Below are positions 57,333 through 64,000 of a stretch of 64,000 bases of DNA, one piece after another. The notes beneath the pieces were generated by a model, which searched no databases, was not told the DNA's origin, and saw nothing but the letters and a program-made list of their open reading frames with translations. Both the position numbers and the translations under genes were made by a program. Origin of the DNA: Oerskovia flava (GTDB taxonomy: Bacteria; Actinomycetota; Actinomycetes; Actinomycetales; Cellulomonadaceae); contig NZ_JAOXSR010000001.1 of the NCBI RefSeq assembly GCF_026163685.1, forward strand, positions 744,001 through 808,000, written 5' to 3'. The number at the start of each line of letters is the position of its first letter. Position 1 is the stretch's first letter.

Positions 57333-58234
57333 CGAGCACCACCCCCGCCCACGACCCGGCTGCAGACCCGGCGGCGGACGGCCCTGCACCGGACCAGGTG
57401 GGCGGCGACGGCCCGGCAGTGCTGGCCGGGCTGTCGAAGTCGGTGCGCTGGGAACGGCTCCTCGCCCTCCTGGCGGACCGCCGCCGGCTCGCCGTGACCG
57501 AGGTCGCCGAGGAGTTCGGCATCTCGGAGTCCACCGTGCGGCGCGACTTCGACCAGATGGCCGCCCGCCAGCTCGCGCACCGCACGCACGGCGGCCTCGT
57601 CGCGGCGTCGGTCGCCTACGGGCTGCCGCGGCGCTACGGCAAGCAGCTCGAGGACAAGCAACGGGTCGCCACGGCGGCCGCCACCCTCCTCACCGAGCGG
57701 TTCGGCGAGCAGCCGGTCGTGGGCTTCAACGGCGGCACGACGACGTCGCTCGTCGCCAAGGTCCTCGGCGAGCTCTCGGAGAACGTGTCGGACGACGCAC
57801 TGAGCCACGGCCGCCACGCGTACACGATCGTCACGAGCGCCCTCAACATCGCGGCCGAACTCGTGCTGCGCCCGCAGCTGCGTACGGTCTGCCTCGGCGG
57901 CACCGCTCGCGCCCAGTCCTACGAGCTGACCGGCCCCATGGCGATCAGCATGGCCCACAGCCTGTGGCTCGACGTGCTCGTCCTGGGCATGGTCGGCATC
58001 GACCCGGTCGCGGGCGTCACGTGCGGCGACCCGGACGAGGCCGGGGTGACCGCCGCGCTCGTCGACCGATCGCGCGTCGTCGTCGCCGTCGGCACCTCGG
58101 ACAAGATCGGGACGCGTTCGTTCGCCGAGATCTGCGGCATCGGCCAGGTCACCACCCTCGTCACCGACACGGGCGCCAGCGAGTCCGCGCTCGCCGACCT
58201 GCGCGACGCAGGCATCGAGGTCGTCGTGGTCTGA
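57329..58234 (+). CDS. DeoR/AgaR family regulator
   Basis: 301 residues. After a Pro/Ala/Asp-rich 35-residue lead, HTH at about 45-85 (RWERLLALLADRRRLAVTEVAEEFGISESTVRRDFDQM in parts), then the DeoRC sensor domain with FNGGTTTSLVAKVL and LGMVGIDPVAGVTCGDPDE. AgaR-like proteins respond to phosphorylated galactosamine or tagatose intermediates. Position between transport and catabolic genes suggests it controls the whole operon. Confidence 0.92.
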   Translation: MTSTTPAHDPAADPAADGPAPDQVGGDGPAVLAGLSKSVRWERLLALLADRRRLAVTEVAEEFGISESTVRRDFDQMAARQLAHRTHGGLVAASVAYGLPRRYGKQLEDKQRVATAAATLLTERFGEQPVVGFNGGTTTSLVAKVLGELSENVSDDALSHGRHAYTIVTSALNIAAELVLRPQLRTVCLGGTARAQSYELTGPMAISMAHSLWLDVLVLGMVGIDPVAGVTCGDPDEAGVTAALVDRSRVVVAVGTSDKIGTRSFAEICGIGQVTTLVTDTGASESALADLRDAGIEVVVV

Positions 58235-58309
58235 GAGCCCTGGCACATCATCCGCGTGCGGTCGCCCGAGGGCGTCGCCGCGCGCACCCAACGAAAGGTT
58301 CGACACACC

Positions 58310-59206
58310 ATGAGCTCCTCCCACGTCAGCGCAGAGATCGCCAGCCAGCCCGACGTCTGGCGTCAGGCGGCGCGGCTCGCTGCCGCCCGCGGGGACGTCC
58401 TGCCGCAGCCGGGCGAGCGGGTCGCGGTCGTCGGCTGCGGGACGTCCTGGTTCGTCGCGCAGGCGTACGCCGCGCGGCGAGAAGCCCTCGGGCTCGGCGA
58501 GACCGACGCGTTCGCCGGCAGCGAGTACCCGCTGGAGCGTCGGTACGACCGGGTCGTCGCGATCACACGCTCCGGCACCACGACCGAGATCCTGCAGCTC
58601 CTCGCGGCCCTCGGCCCCGACCGGCGCACCCTCGCGATCGTGGGCGACCCGGACTCGCCCGGGGCGGCGGCCGCCCAGGACGTGGTCGTCATGCCGTTCG
58701 CCGACGAGCGCTCGGTCGTGCAGACGCGGTTCGCCACCAGCGCGCTGTCCCTCCTGCGCGCGGGGCTCGGTGAGGACGTCGACGCTCTTGCCGTCGCCGC
58801 CGAGGACGCCGTCACCTGGCGGGTGCCGGCCGAGATCCTCGCGCGCACCCAGTTCACCTTCCTGGGGCGCGGGTTCGGTGTGGGCATCGCGAACGAGGCC
58901 GCGCTGAAGATGCGGGAGGCATCTCTCGCGTGGGCCGAGTCGTACCCGGCGATGGACTACCGGCACGGACCGATCAGCATCTCCGACACCACGAGCGCCG
59001 TCTTCCTCGTCGGCGAACAGGTCCCCGGCCTGGCGGAGGACATCGCCCCGACGGGGGCGCTCGTCGTGGTCCTCGACGAGGACCCGCAGGTCGCGCTCGT
59101 GCGCCTGCAGCTCCTCGCCGTGGCGAACGCCGAGCGCAAGGGGCTCGACCCGGACGCGCCCCGGCACCTGACGCGCTCGATCATCCTGGAGGACACGGCG
59201 TCGTGA
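58310..59206 (+). CDS. SIS domain sugar-phosphate isomerase/deaminase (AgaS-like)
   Basis: 298 residues with two SIS domains. The first has VAVVGCGTSWFVAQAYAA and ITRSGTTTEILQLL (phosphosugar-binding Ser/Thr loop), the second FLGRGFGVGIANEAALKMREAS and MDYRHGP, the family Glu/His motifs. AgaS-type proteins convert galactosamine-6-phosphate to tagatose-6-phosphate; glucosamine-type activity cannot be excluded. GTG of the next gene overlaps its stop (GTGA). Confidence 0.9.
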   Translation: MSSSHVSAEIASQPDVWRQAARLAAARGDVLPQPGERVAVVGCGTSWFVAQAYAARREALGLGETDAFAGSEYPLERRYDRVVAITRSGTTTEILQLLAALGPDRRTLAIVGDPDSPGAAAAQDVVVMPFADERSVVQTRFATSALSLLRAGLGEDVDALAVAAEDAVTWRVPAEILARTQFTFLGRGFGVGIANEAALKMREASLAWAESYPAMDYRHGPISISDTTSAVFLVGEQVPGLAEDIAPTGALVVVLDEDPQVALVRLQLLAVANAERKGLDPDAPRHLTRSIILEDTAS

Positions 59207-60141
59207 GCGCCTCGGGCCTCCGGTCCGCCGTCGTCGCGCTCGACGTCGGAGGCACGGACATCAAGTCCGCCCTCATCTCGGCGGACGGCGTGGTCCTCCA
59301 GCGCCTCACCCCGACGCGGGCCGCGGACGGCCCCGAGGCGTCGGTCGCCGCGGTCCTCGCGGCGGTCGCCGACCTGCGGGGCGAGGTCCCGGCCGGGTAC
59401 GAGGTGCTGTCGGTCGGCGTCGTGGTCCCCGGGACGGTCGACGAGGAGGACGGGCTGGTCATCAGCGCGGAGAACCTCGACTGGGTGGATCTCCCGCTGC
59501 GGCGGCTGGTCGCGGACGCGACGGGCCTGCCCGTCGGGTTCGGCCACGACGTCCGCGCGGGCGGGCTCGCGGAGTGGCGTCTGGGCGCCGGGCGCGGCGC
59601 CCACGACCACGCGTTCGTCTCGATCGGCACGGGCATCGCCGCGGCGATCGTGCTGCGGGGCGAGCCCTACGTCGCGCACGGCTACGCCGGGGAGATCGGG
59701 CACGGCGGGACGACATCCGGTGCCGTGTGCCCGTGCGGGGGGCGAGGGTGCGCCGAGACCTTCGCCTCCGCGGCGGGGATCGCGCGGCGGTACCGCGAGG
59801 AGACCGGCGCGAGCCTGGAGGAGGTCCCCGGGTCCGCCGAGGTGCTCGCCCGGGCGAAGGCGGGCGACGCCGTCGCCCGGGTCGTGTGGGCCCGCGGGGT
59901 CGACCGGCTCGGCGAGCTCGTCGCCGAGATGGTCCGGGTCCTCGCGCTGCCGGTCGTCGTCATCGGCGGCGGGCTCGTGCGCGCGGGCGCCGACCTTCTC
60001 GACCCGCTCGACGTCGCCGTCCGCGCCCGCCTCACGATCCACCCCGTGCCCCGCATCGTGCCCGCGCGGCTGGGCTCCGCGGCGGGCGTGCGCGGTGCGG
60101 GGATCCTCGCGTGGGCCGCGGCAGGGAGGGACCCCCGATGA
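59203..60141 (+). CDS. ROK family sugar kinase
   Basis: 312 residues from GTG 59203. ATP phosphate loop LDVGGTDIKSALI, catalytic Asp in FGHDVRAGGLAE, zinc motif CPCGGRGCAETFAS and the terminal GSAAGVRGAGILAWA loop. No HTH, so an enzyme, unlike the ROK repressor elsewhere in the window. Likely phosphorylates the imported sugar at C6 (N-acetylgalactosamine or a related amino sugar is my inference from neighbours). Confidence 0.91.
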   Translation: MSASGLRSAVVALDVGGTDIKSALISADGVVLQRLTPTRAADGPEASVAAVLAAVADLRGEVPAGYEVLSVGVVVPGTVDEEDGLVISAENLDWVDLPLRRLVADATGLPVGFGHDVRAGGLAEWRLGAGRGAHDHAFVSIGTGIAAAIVLRGEPYVAHGYAGEIGHGGTTSGAVCPCGGRGCAETFASAAGIARRYREETGASLEEVPGSAEVLARAKAGDAVARVVWARGVDRLGELVAEMVRVLALPVVVIGGGLVRAGADLLDPLDVAVRARLTIHPVPRIVPARLGSAAGVRGAGILAWAAAGRDPR

Positions 60142-61154
60142 CCGCCCTGCCGCCGGACCCCCCGACGCTCGTGTGCGTGACGCCGAACCCCGCGTGGGAC
60201 GTGACGTACGGGATCGACCGGCTCGTGCCGGGGGAGTCGCTGCGCGTCCGCTCCGCGGTGGCACGTGCGGGCGGCAAGGGTGTCAACGTCGCCCGGGTCG
60301 CCCGCACCCTCGGAGCACGCACGCACGTCGTCGCCCCCACGGGCGGGCCCCTCGCCGCACCGTTCGCGGAGGACCTCGCGGCGGCGGGGCAGGCTGCGAC
60401 CCTCGTCGCCGTCGCGGGAGCACTGCGGCAGTCGATCGCCGTCGTCCCCGCGCACCCCGGTGCGGGCGACGACGGGCACCCCACCGTGCTCAACGAACCG
60501 GGACCAGCGCTCACGGACCACGAGTGGGCCGACCTCGTCGAGGGTGCACGACGCGCGGCGACCGCCGGGAGAGCGCTGGGCAGCGCGGTGGTGGCCACGG
60601 TCTCCGGGTCGTTGCCGCCCGGCACCACCGCTGCGCGGTTCACGGCGCTCCTCGACGCGCTGCACGACGCCGGCTGCACCGTCCACGTCGACGTGTCCGG
60701 CCCCGGGCTGCTCTGGGCCGCGGCGGCGGGCGCCGACCTGCTGAAGCCGAACCGCGCCGAGCTCGCCGAGGCCGCGGGGACACCGGACCTCGCGACGGGT
60801 GTGGCCGCGCTCCACGGGCACGGAGCCCGCACCGTGGTCGTCACCGACGGTGCGCGCGGCCTCACGGCCCACCCTGCCGACGGGCCCGTCGCCACCGCCC
60901 GACCCGGCGCCGTCGTCCAGGGGAACCCGACCGGAGCGGGCGACGCCGCGATGGCGGCGCTCGCGGTCTCCACCGGCCTGCCCTGGCCACGCCGCCTCGC
61001 GCTCGCCGTCGCGACGTCCGCCGCCGCGGTCCTGCGACCCGTCGCGGGCGAGGTCGACCCGGCCGACGTCGCCCGGCTGCTCGGCCACGTCGCCGCCGGA
61101 ACCGCCGACGGTACCGACCCCACCGACCGCACCGACCCTGCTCAGGAGAGCTGA
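60138..61154 (+). CDS. PfkB family kinase (tagatose-6-phosphate/1-phosphofructokinase type)
   Basis: 338 residues. TPNPAWDVTYGIDRL and GGKGVNVARVARTLG are the LacC/FruK-type opening. The C-terminal GNPTGAGDAAMAAL holds the anion hole and catalytic Asp. It would make tagatose-1,6-bisphosphate or fructose-1,6-bisphosphate. The ATG overlaps the ROK kinase stop by four bases. The C-tail is a Thr/Asp repeat (GTDPTDRTDP). Confidence 0.92.
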   Translation: MTALPPDPPTLVCVTPNPAWDVTYGIDRLVPGESLRVRSAVARAGGKGVNVARVARTLGARTHVVAPTGGPLAAPFAEDLAAAGQAATLVAVAGALRQSIAVVPAHPGAGDDGHPTVLNEPGPALTDHEWADLVEGARRAATAGRALGSAVVATVSGSLPPGTTAARFTALLDALHDAGCTVHVDVSGPGLLWAAAAGADLLKPNRAELAEAAGTPDLATGVAALHGHGARTVVVTDGARGLTAHPADGPVATARPGAVVQGNPTGAGDAAMAALAVSTGLPWPRRLALAVATSAAAVLRPVAGEVDPADVARLLGHVAAGTADGTDPTDRTDPAQES

Positions 61155-61990
61155 TGCCCCTCGTCACCACCGACCACCTGCTCGCCCCCGCCCGACAGGC
61201 GGGGCGAGGCGTCGGCGCCTTCAACGTCATCCAGATCGAGCACGCCGAGGCGTTCGTCGCGGCCGCGACGGACGCCGGCACGGGTGTGGTGCTGCAGATC
61301 AGCCAGAACGCCGCGGCCTACCACGGCGGGCTCGAGCCGATCGCCCTCGCAAGCCTCGCGCTCGCCCGGGCCGCGTCCGTGCCCGTCGTCGTGCACCTCG
61401 ACCACGCTGAGGACCGGTCGCTCGTGACCGAGGCGATCGGGCTCGGGTTCACGTCCGTCATGTACGACGGCTCGGCGCTCGACTACGACGACAACGTCGC
61501 CGCGACCGCGGCCGTCGTGGCCGAGGCGCACGCGCGCGGGGTCGTCGTCGAGGCGGAGCTCGGGAAGGTCGGCGGCAAGGACGGGGTGCACGCCCCCGGT
61601 GTGCGGACCGACCCGGGCGAGGCCGTCGAGTTCGTGCGTGCCACGGGAGTCGACGCGCTCGCGGTCGCGGTCGGCTCGTCCCATGCCATGACCCACCGCA
61701 CCGCAGCGCTGGACTTCGACCGCATCGCCGAGCTGCGCGCCGTCGTGCCGGTGCCCCTGGTGCTGCACGGCTCGTCCGGTGTCGCCGACGGCGACCTCAC
61801 GCGCGCCGTCGAGACGGGCATGACGAAGATCAATGTCTCGACCCACCTCAACCACACCTTGACCACCGCCCTGCGCACCTACCTCGCCGAGCACCCGGAC
61901 GTCGTCGACCCTCGCAAGTACCTCGGTGCGGGACGCGAGGCGGTCCGTGCGGAGGTCGTGCGGCTCCTGGGAGTCCTGCGCGCGGTCTGA
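61154..61990 (+). CDS. Class II fructose/tagatose-bisphosphate aldolase
   Basis: 278 residues. NVIQIEHAEAFVAAA, zinc/catalytic HLDHAED, EAELGKVGGKDG, VGSSHAM and LHGSSGV, INVSTHLN are the class II aldolase pieces in order. The short length and sequence lean toward GatY/KbaY tagatose-bisphosphate aldolases, but FbaA activity is possible. Last gene of the operon; its ATG overlaps the kinase stop by one base (TGATG). Ends the pathway with triose phosphates. Confidence 0.92.
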   Translation: MPLVTTDHLLAPARQAGRGVGAFNVIQIEHAEAFVAAATDAGTGVVLQISQNAAAYHGGLEPIALASLALARAASVPVVVHLDHAEDRSLVTEAIGLGFTSVMYDGSALDYDDNVAATAAVVAEAHARGVVVEAELGKVGGKDGVHAPGVRTDPGEAVEFVRATGVDALAVAVGSSHAMTHRTAALDFDRIAELRAVVPVPLVLHGSSGVADGDLTRAVETGMTKINVSTHLNHTLTTALRTYLAEHPDVVDPRKYLGAGREAVRAEVVRLLGVLRAV

Positions 61991-62073
61991 GCCACGTGCC
62001 GGTCCGGTGCGCGTCGTGTGCGCCGGGAGCGAAGATCCTCGCGCCGGGCGTCCCGGTAGGGAAGACTAGGGCG

Positions 62074-62841
62074 ATGAGCATGACGCGCCAGAACGCCGTC
62101 CCCAAGGTCCCCACCCCGCCCCGCGGCGACGAGATCGCCTCCTACGCGACGTACATCGAGGCGCAGAAGGCCGTCGACTACCTCTCCGACCACAAGTTCC
62201 GCGTCGAGAACGTCATGATCGTCGGGACCGACCTCAAGATGGTCGAGCGGGTGACGGGTCGGCTCACCTACGGCCGGGTCGCCCTCGCCGGGCTGGCGGC
62301 CGGTGCGTGGTTCGGCCTGTTCGTGGGGCTCCTGCTGATGATCTTCTCCCAGCAGAGCGGTGCGCTGTTCGCCGCGATCGGCCTGGGCGCGGGGTTCGGC
62401 ATGCTCTTCTCGGTGCTCTCGTACGCACTGACCGGGGGCAAGCGCGACTTCACGTCCTCGAGCCAGATCGTCGCGTCGGCGTACTCGATCCTCTGCGCGC
62501 CCGAGCGTGCCGGGGAGGCTCGTCAGATGCTGCAGCAGATGCCAGACGGCGCGGCCGGGGTCCGCGGGAACGCCGGCTCCGCGTGGGGTACGCCGGGTCA
62601 GGCGCAGGTACCGCCCGGCCCGCAGGCCGCGCCTCAGGCCGTCCCGCAGCCCGGGCAGGCGCAGCCGCCCGCTCAGCCGGCACCCGAGCCCCGGTACGGT
62701 GCGCCGCTGCGCACCCCGACGGGGGAGCCTCGGTACGGGGCCATGCGCCCGGTCGCCGAGCCGGAGCAGACGGGTCAGCAGGCTCCGCCCGCACCGCCGG
62801 CATCCACGACCGACGAGAACCGGCCCACGCCGCCCGCCTGA
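62074..62841 (+). CDS. General stress protein 17M-like membrane protein
   Basis: 255 residues. N-terminal YflT/17M-like domain (about 18-75: DEIASYATYIEAQKAVDYLSDHKFRVENVMIVGTDLKMVERVTG in parts). Two Gly-rich membrane helices follow (about 78-102 and 105-128), then a soluble stretch and a Pro/Gln/Ala-rich tail (175-255) with two RYGA motifs. Start ATG 62074, with ATG 62080 possible. Role unknown; related proteins are stress-induced. Confidence 0.83.
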   Translation: MSMTRQNAVPKVPTPPRGDEIASYATYIEAQKAVDYLSDHKFRVENVMIVGTDLKMVERVTGRLTYGRVALAGLAAGAWFGLFVGLLLMIFSQQSGALFAAIGLGAGFGMLFSVLSYALTGGKRDFTSSSQIVASAYSILCAPERAGEARQMLQQMPDGAAGVRGNAGSAWGTPGQAQVPPGPQAAPQAVPQPGQAQPPAQPAPEPRYGAPLRTPTGEPRYGAMRPVAEPEQTGQQAPPAPPASTTDENRPTPPA

Positions 62842-62845
62842 GCCG

Positions 62846-62865
62846 CTGGAGCCCTGAGGCTCCGG
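62846..62865. terminator. Weak hairpin between convergent genes
   Basis: CTGGAGCC / GGCTCCGG with a four-base loop (CTGA), between stops at 62841 and 62888. Short stem, no U-run. Confidence 0.4.
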
Positions 62866-62887
62866 GGCCGAGACGGGCAGCGGGCGT

Positions 62888-64000
62888 TCAGTCGAGCAGG
62901 GACGCGATCCAGGCTTCGACGTCCTCGGCCCGGCGCGGGAGCGCGGCCGAGAGGTTCTCGTTGCCCTCGGCGGTGACGAGGACGTCGTCCTCGATGCGCA
63001 CGCCGATCCCTCGGTACTCCTCCGGCACCGTCAGGTCGTCGCTCTTGAAGTAGAGGCCGGGCTCGATGGTGAACACCATGCCGGGCTCGAGCACGCCGTC
63101 GAGGTAGAGGTCCCGGCGCGCCTGCGCGCAGTCGTGGACGTCCATCCCGAGGTGGTGGCTCGTGCCGTGCACCATCCACCGACGGTGCTGCTGGCCCTCG
63201 GGCGACAGCGACTCCGCGGCCGTGACCGGCAGCAGGCCCCACTCCTCGAGCCGCGCCGCGATGACCTCCATCGCGGCGGCGTGGATGTCCCGGAACCGCG
63301 CCCCGGGCACCGCGACGGCGAAGGCGGCGTCGGCGGCGTCGAGCACCGCCGTGTAGATGCGGCGCTGGGTCTCGGTATAGACGCCGTCGACCGGCAGCGT
63401 GCGCGTGATGTCGGCCGTGTACAGCGACTCGACCTCGACGCCGGCGTCGAGCAGCACCATCTCGCCGGAACGCACGACTCCGTCGTTGCGGATCCAGTGC
63501 AGGGTCGTGGCGTGCTCGCCCCCGGCGGCGATCGTCTCGTAGCCCACCGTGTTGCCCTCGAGCCGGGCGTGCGCGTCGAACGTCGTCTCGATGACGCGCT
63601 CGCCGCGCCGGTGCGCCGTCGCACGCGGCAGGTTGCGGACGACCTCCGCGAAGCCTGCGATGGTCGCGTCCACCGCCTGGCGCATCTGCTCGATCTCGTG
63701 GGCGTCCTTGACGAGTCGCAGCTCCGAGACGGCCTCGACGAGGTCGGCGTCGACGGCTTCGCTGCCGGTCACGTCGGTGCCCGCGATCGTGTCGCTGCCG
63801 GCCTCGGCACGGATGGCTTCGACGAGCGCCTCCACCCCGGCGTCGGCGCCCGTGACGACGAGCAAGGTCACGCCGCCCTCGCCGACGTCCTTGGCGAGGG
63901 CGTCACGCAGCTCGTCGACGTGCCGCGCTTCGATCCCCGTGACGGTCGTGACGTCGTCCAGGGACGGGCGGGCGCCGACCCAGAACTCGCCGTAGCGCGA
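62888..64000 (-). CDS. pepP: Xaa-Pro aminopeptidase (PepP, M24B), 5' end cut by window edge
   Basis: 371 residues visible and open at the window edge. M24 pita-bread metal ligands: Asp in LLDAGVEVESLYTADITRT (two Asp), His in MVHGTSHHLGMDVHD, Glu in FTIEPGLYF, Glu in IGVRIEDDVLVT. The N-terminal creatinase-like domain is partial, beginning SRYGEFWVGARPS. It removes N-terminal residues before Pro in peptides. Full-length members are about 480-520 residues, so 110-150 are missing. Confidence 0.92.
   Translation of the reverse strand, partial: SRYGEFWVGARPSLDDVTTVTGIEARHVDELRDALAKDVGEGGVTLLVVTGADAGVEALVEAIRAEAGSDTIAGTDVTGSEAVDADLVEAVSELRLVKDAHEIEQMRQAVDATIAGFAEVVRNLPRATAHRRGERVIETTFDAHARLEGNTVGYETIAAGGEHATTLHWIRNDGVVRSGEMVLLDAGVEVESLYTADITRTLPVDGVYTETQRRIYTAVLDAADAAFAVAVPGARFRDIHAAAMEVIAARLEEWGLLPVTAAESLSPEGQQHRRWMVHGTSHHLGMDVHDCAQARRDLYLDGVLEPGMVFTIEPGLYFKSDDLTVPEEYRGIGVRIEDDVLVTAEGNENLSAALPRRAEDVEAWIASLLD

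Overview
The window is very GC-rich and densely packed with genes. It reads as the chromosome of a high-GC actinobacterium, most likely a cellulomonad-type member of the Micrococcales (Cellulomonadaceae or Promicromonosporaceae). Supporting signs are a mycothiol-dependent (DinB/maleylpyruvate-isomerase type) protein, a DtxR/IdeR-like iron box, many promoters of the TANNNT-N6/7-start type that imply leaderless mRNAs, a eukaryote-like NADP isocitrate dehydrogenase, the local orders sucC-sucD-DUF6350 and purN-purH-DUF3017, and a secreted amylopullulanase with a C-terminal domain of the kind seen in cellulomonad glycosidases. The genus is inference. I saw no insertion sequence, prophage, CRISPR array, tRNA or rRNA.

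Region 1 (1-12.4 kb): assimilatory sulfate reduction (cysH, sir) on the minus strand behind a tiny leader ORF ending in four clustered Cys codons and a hairpin. Then come a small membrane protein, a PadR regulator with a hydrolase, a DUF456 protein, the PcrA/UvrD helicase, a two-gene HTH + Clp-N cassette with a striking double-palindrome promoter, a CLC chloride transporter, and sucCD.

Region 2 (12.4-28.8 kb): a DUF6350 membrane protein, an FbpABC-type iron(III) importer on the minus strand with an iron box, a divergent NarL-type two-component system, purN, a ZTP riboswitch and purH. These are followed by an FAD oxidoreductase, DUF3017, an aquaporin, and the TCA genes icd and mdh. icd and sucC share an upstream palindrome core (TCTTGAYGTCGAGA).

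Region 3 (28.8-41.6 kb): sugar uptake and starch breakdown. A CUT2 monosaccharide importer (chvE-mmsA-mmsB type) is followed by a ROK repressor, an orphan sugar-ABC ATPase, and a 2060-residue secreted enzyme with both an alpha-amylase and a pullulanase catalytic domain.

Region 4 (41.6-53.7 kb): one-carbon and purine metabolism (purU, then a second ZTP riboswitch, glyA, folD), exonuclease III, a DeoR regulator with a fused galT-galK gene, an Mrp/ApbC Fe-S carrier, a mycothiol-dependent protein, and a DUF1003/MgtE-like pair.

Region 5 (53.7-64 kb): a tight operon for an amino-sugar or galactose-type sugar: CUT1 binding protein, two permeases, DeoR regulator, AgaS-like SIS protein, ROK kinase, PfkB-type kinase and class II aldolase. 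A stress-type membrane protein and a truncated Xaa-Pro aminopeptidase end the window.

Across the window transport is coupled to central carbon flow: polymer and sugar uptake feeds galactose, tagatose-type and TCA enzymes. The folate one-carbon genes (purN, purH, purU, glyA, folD) form a second theme, two of whose units carry a ZTP riboswitch.
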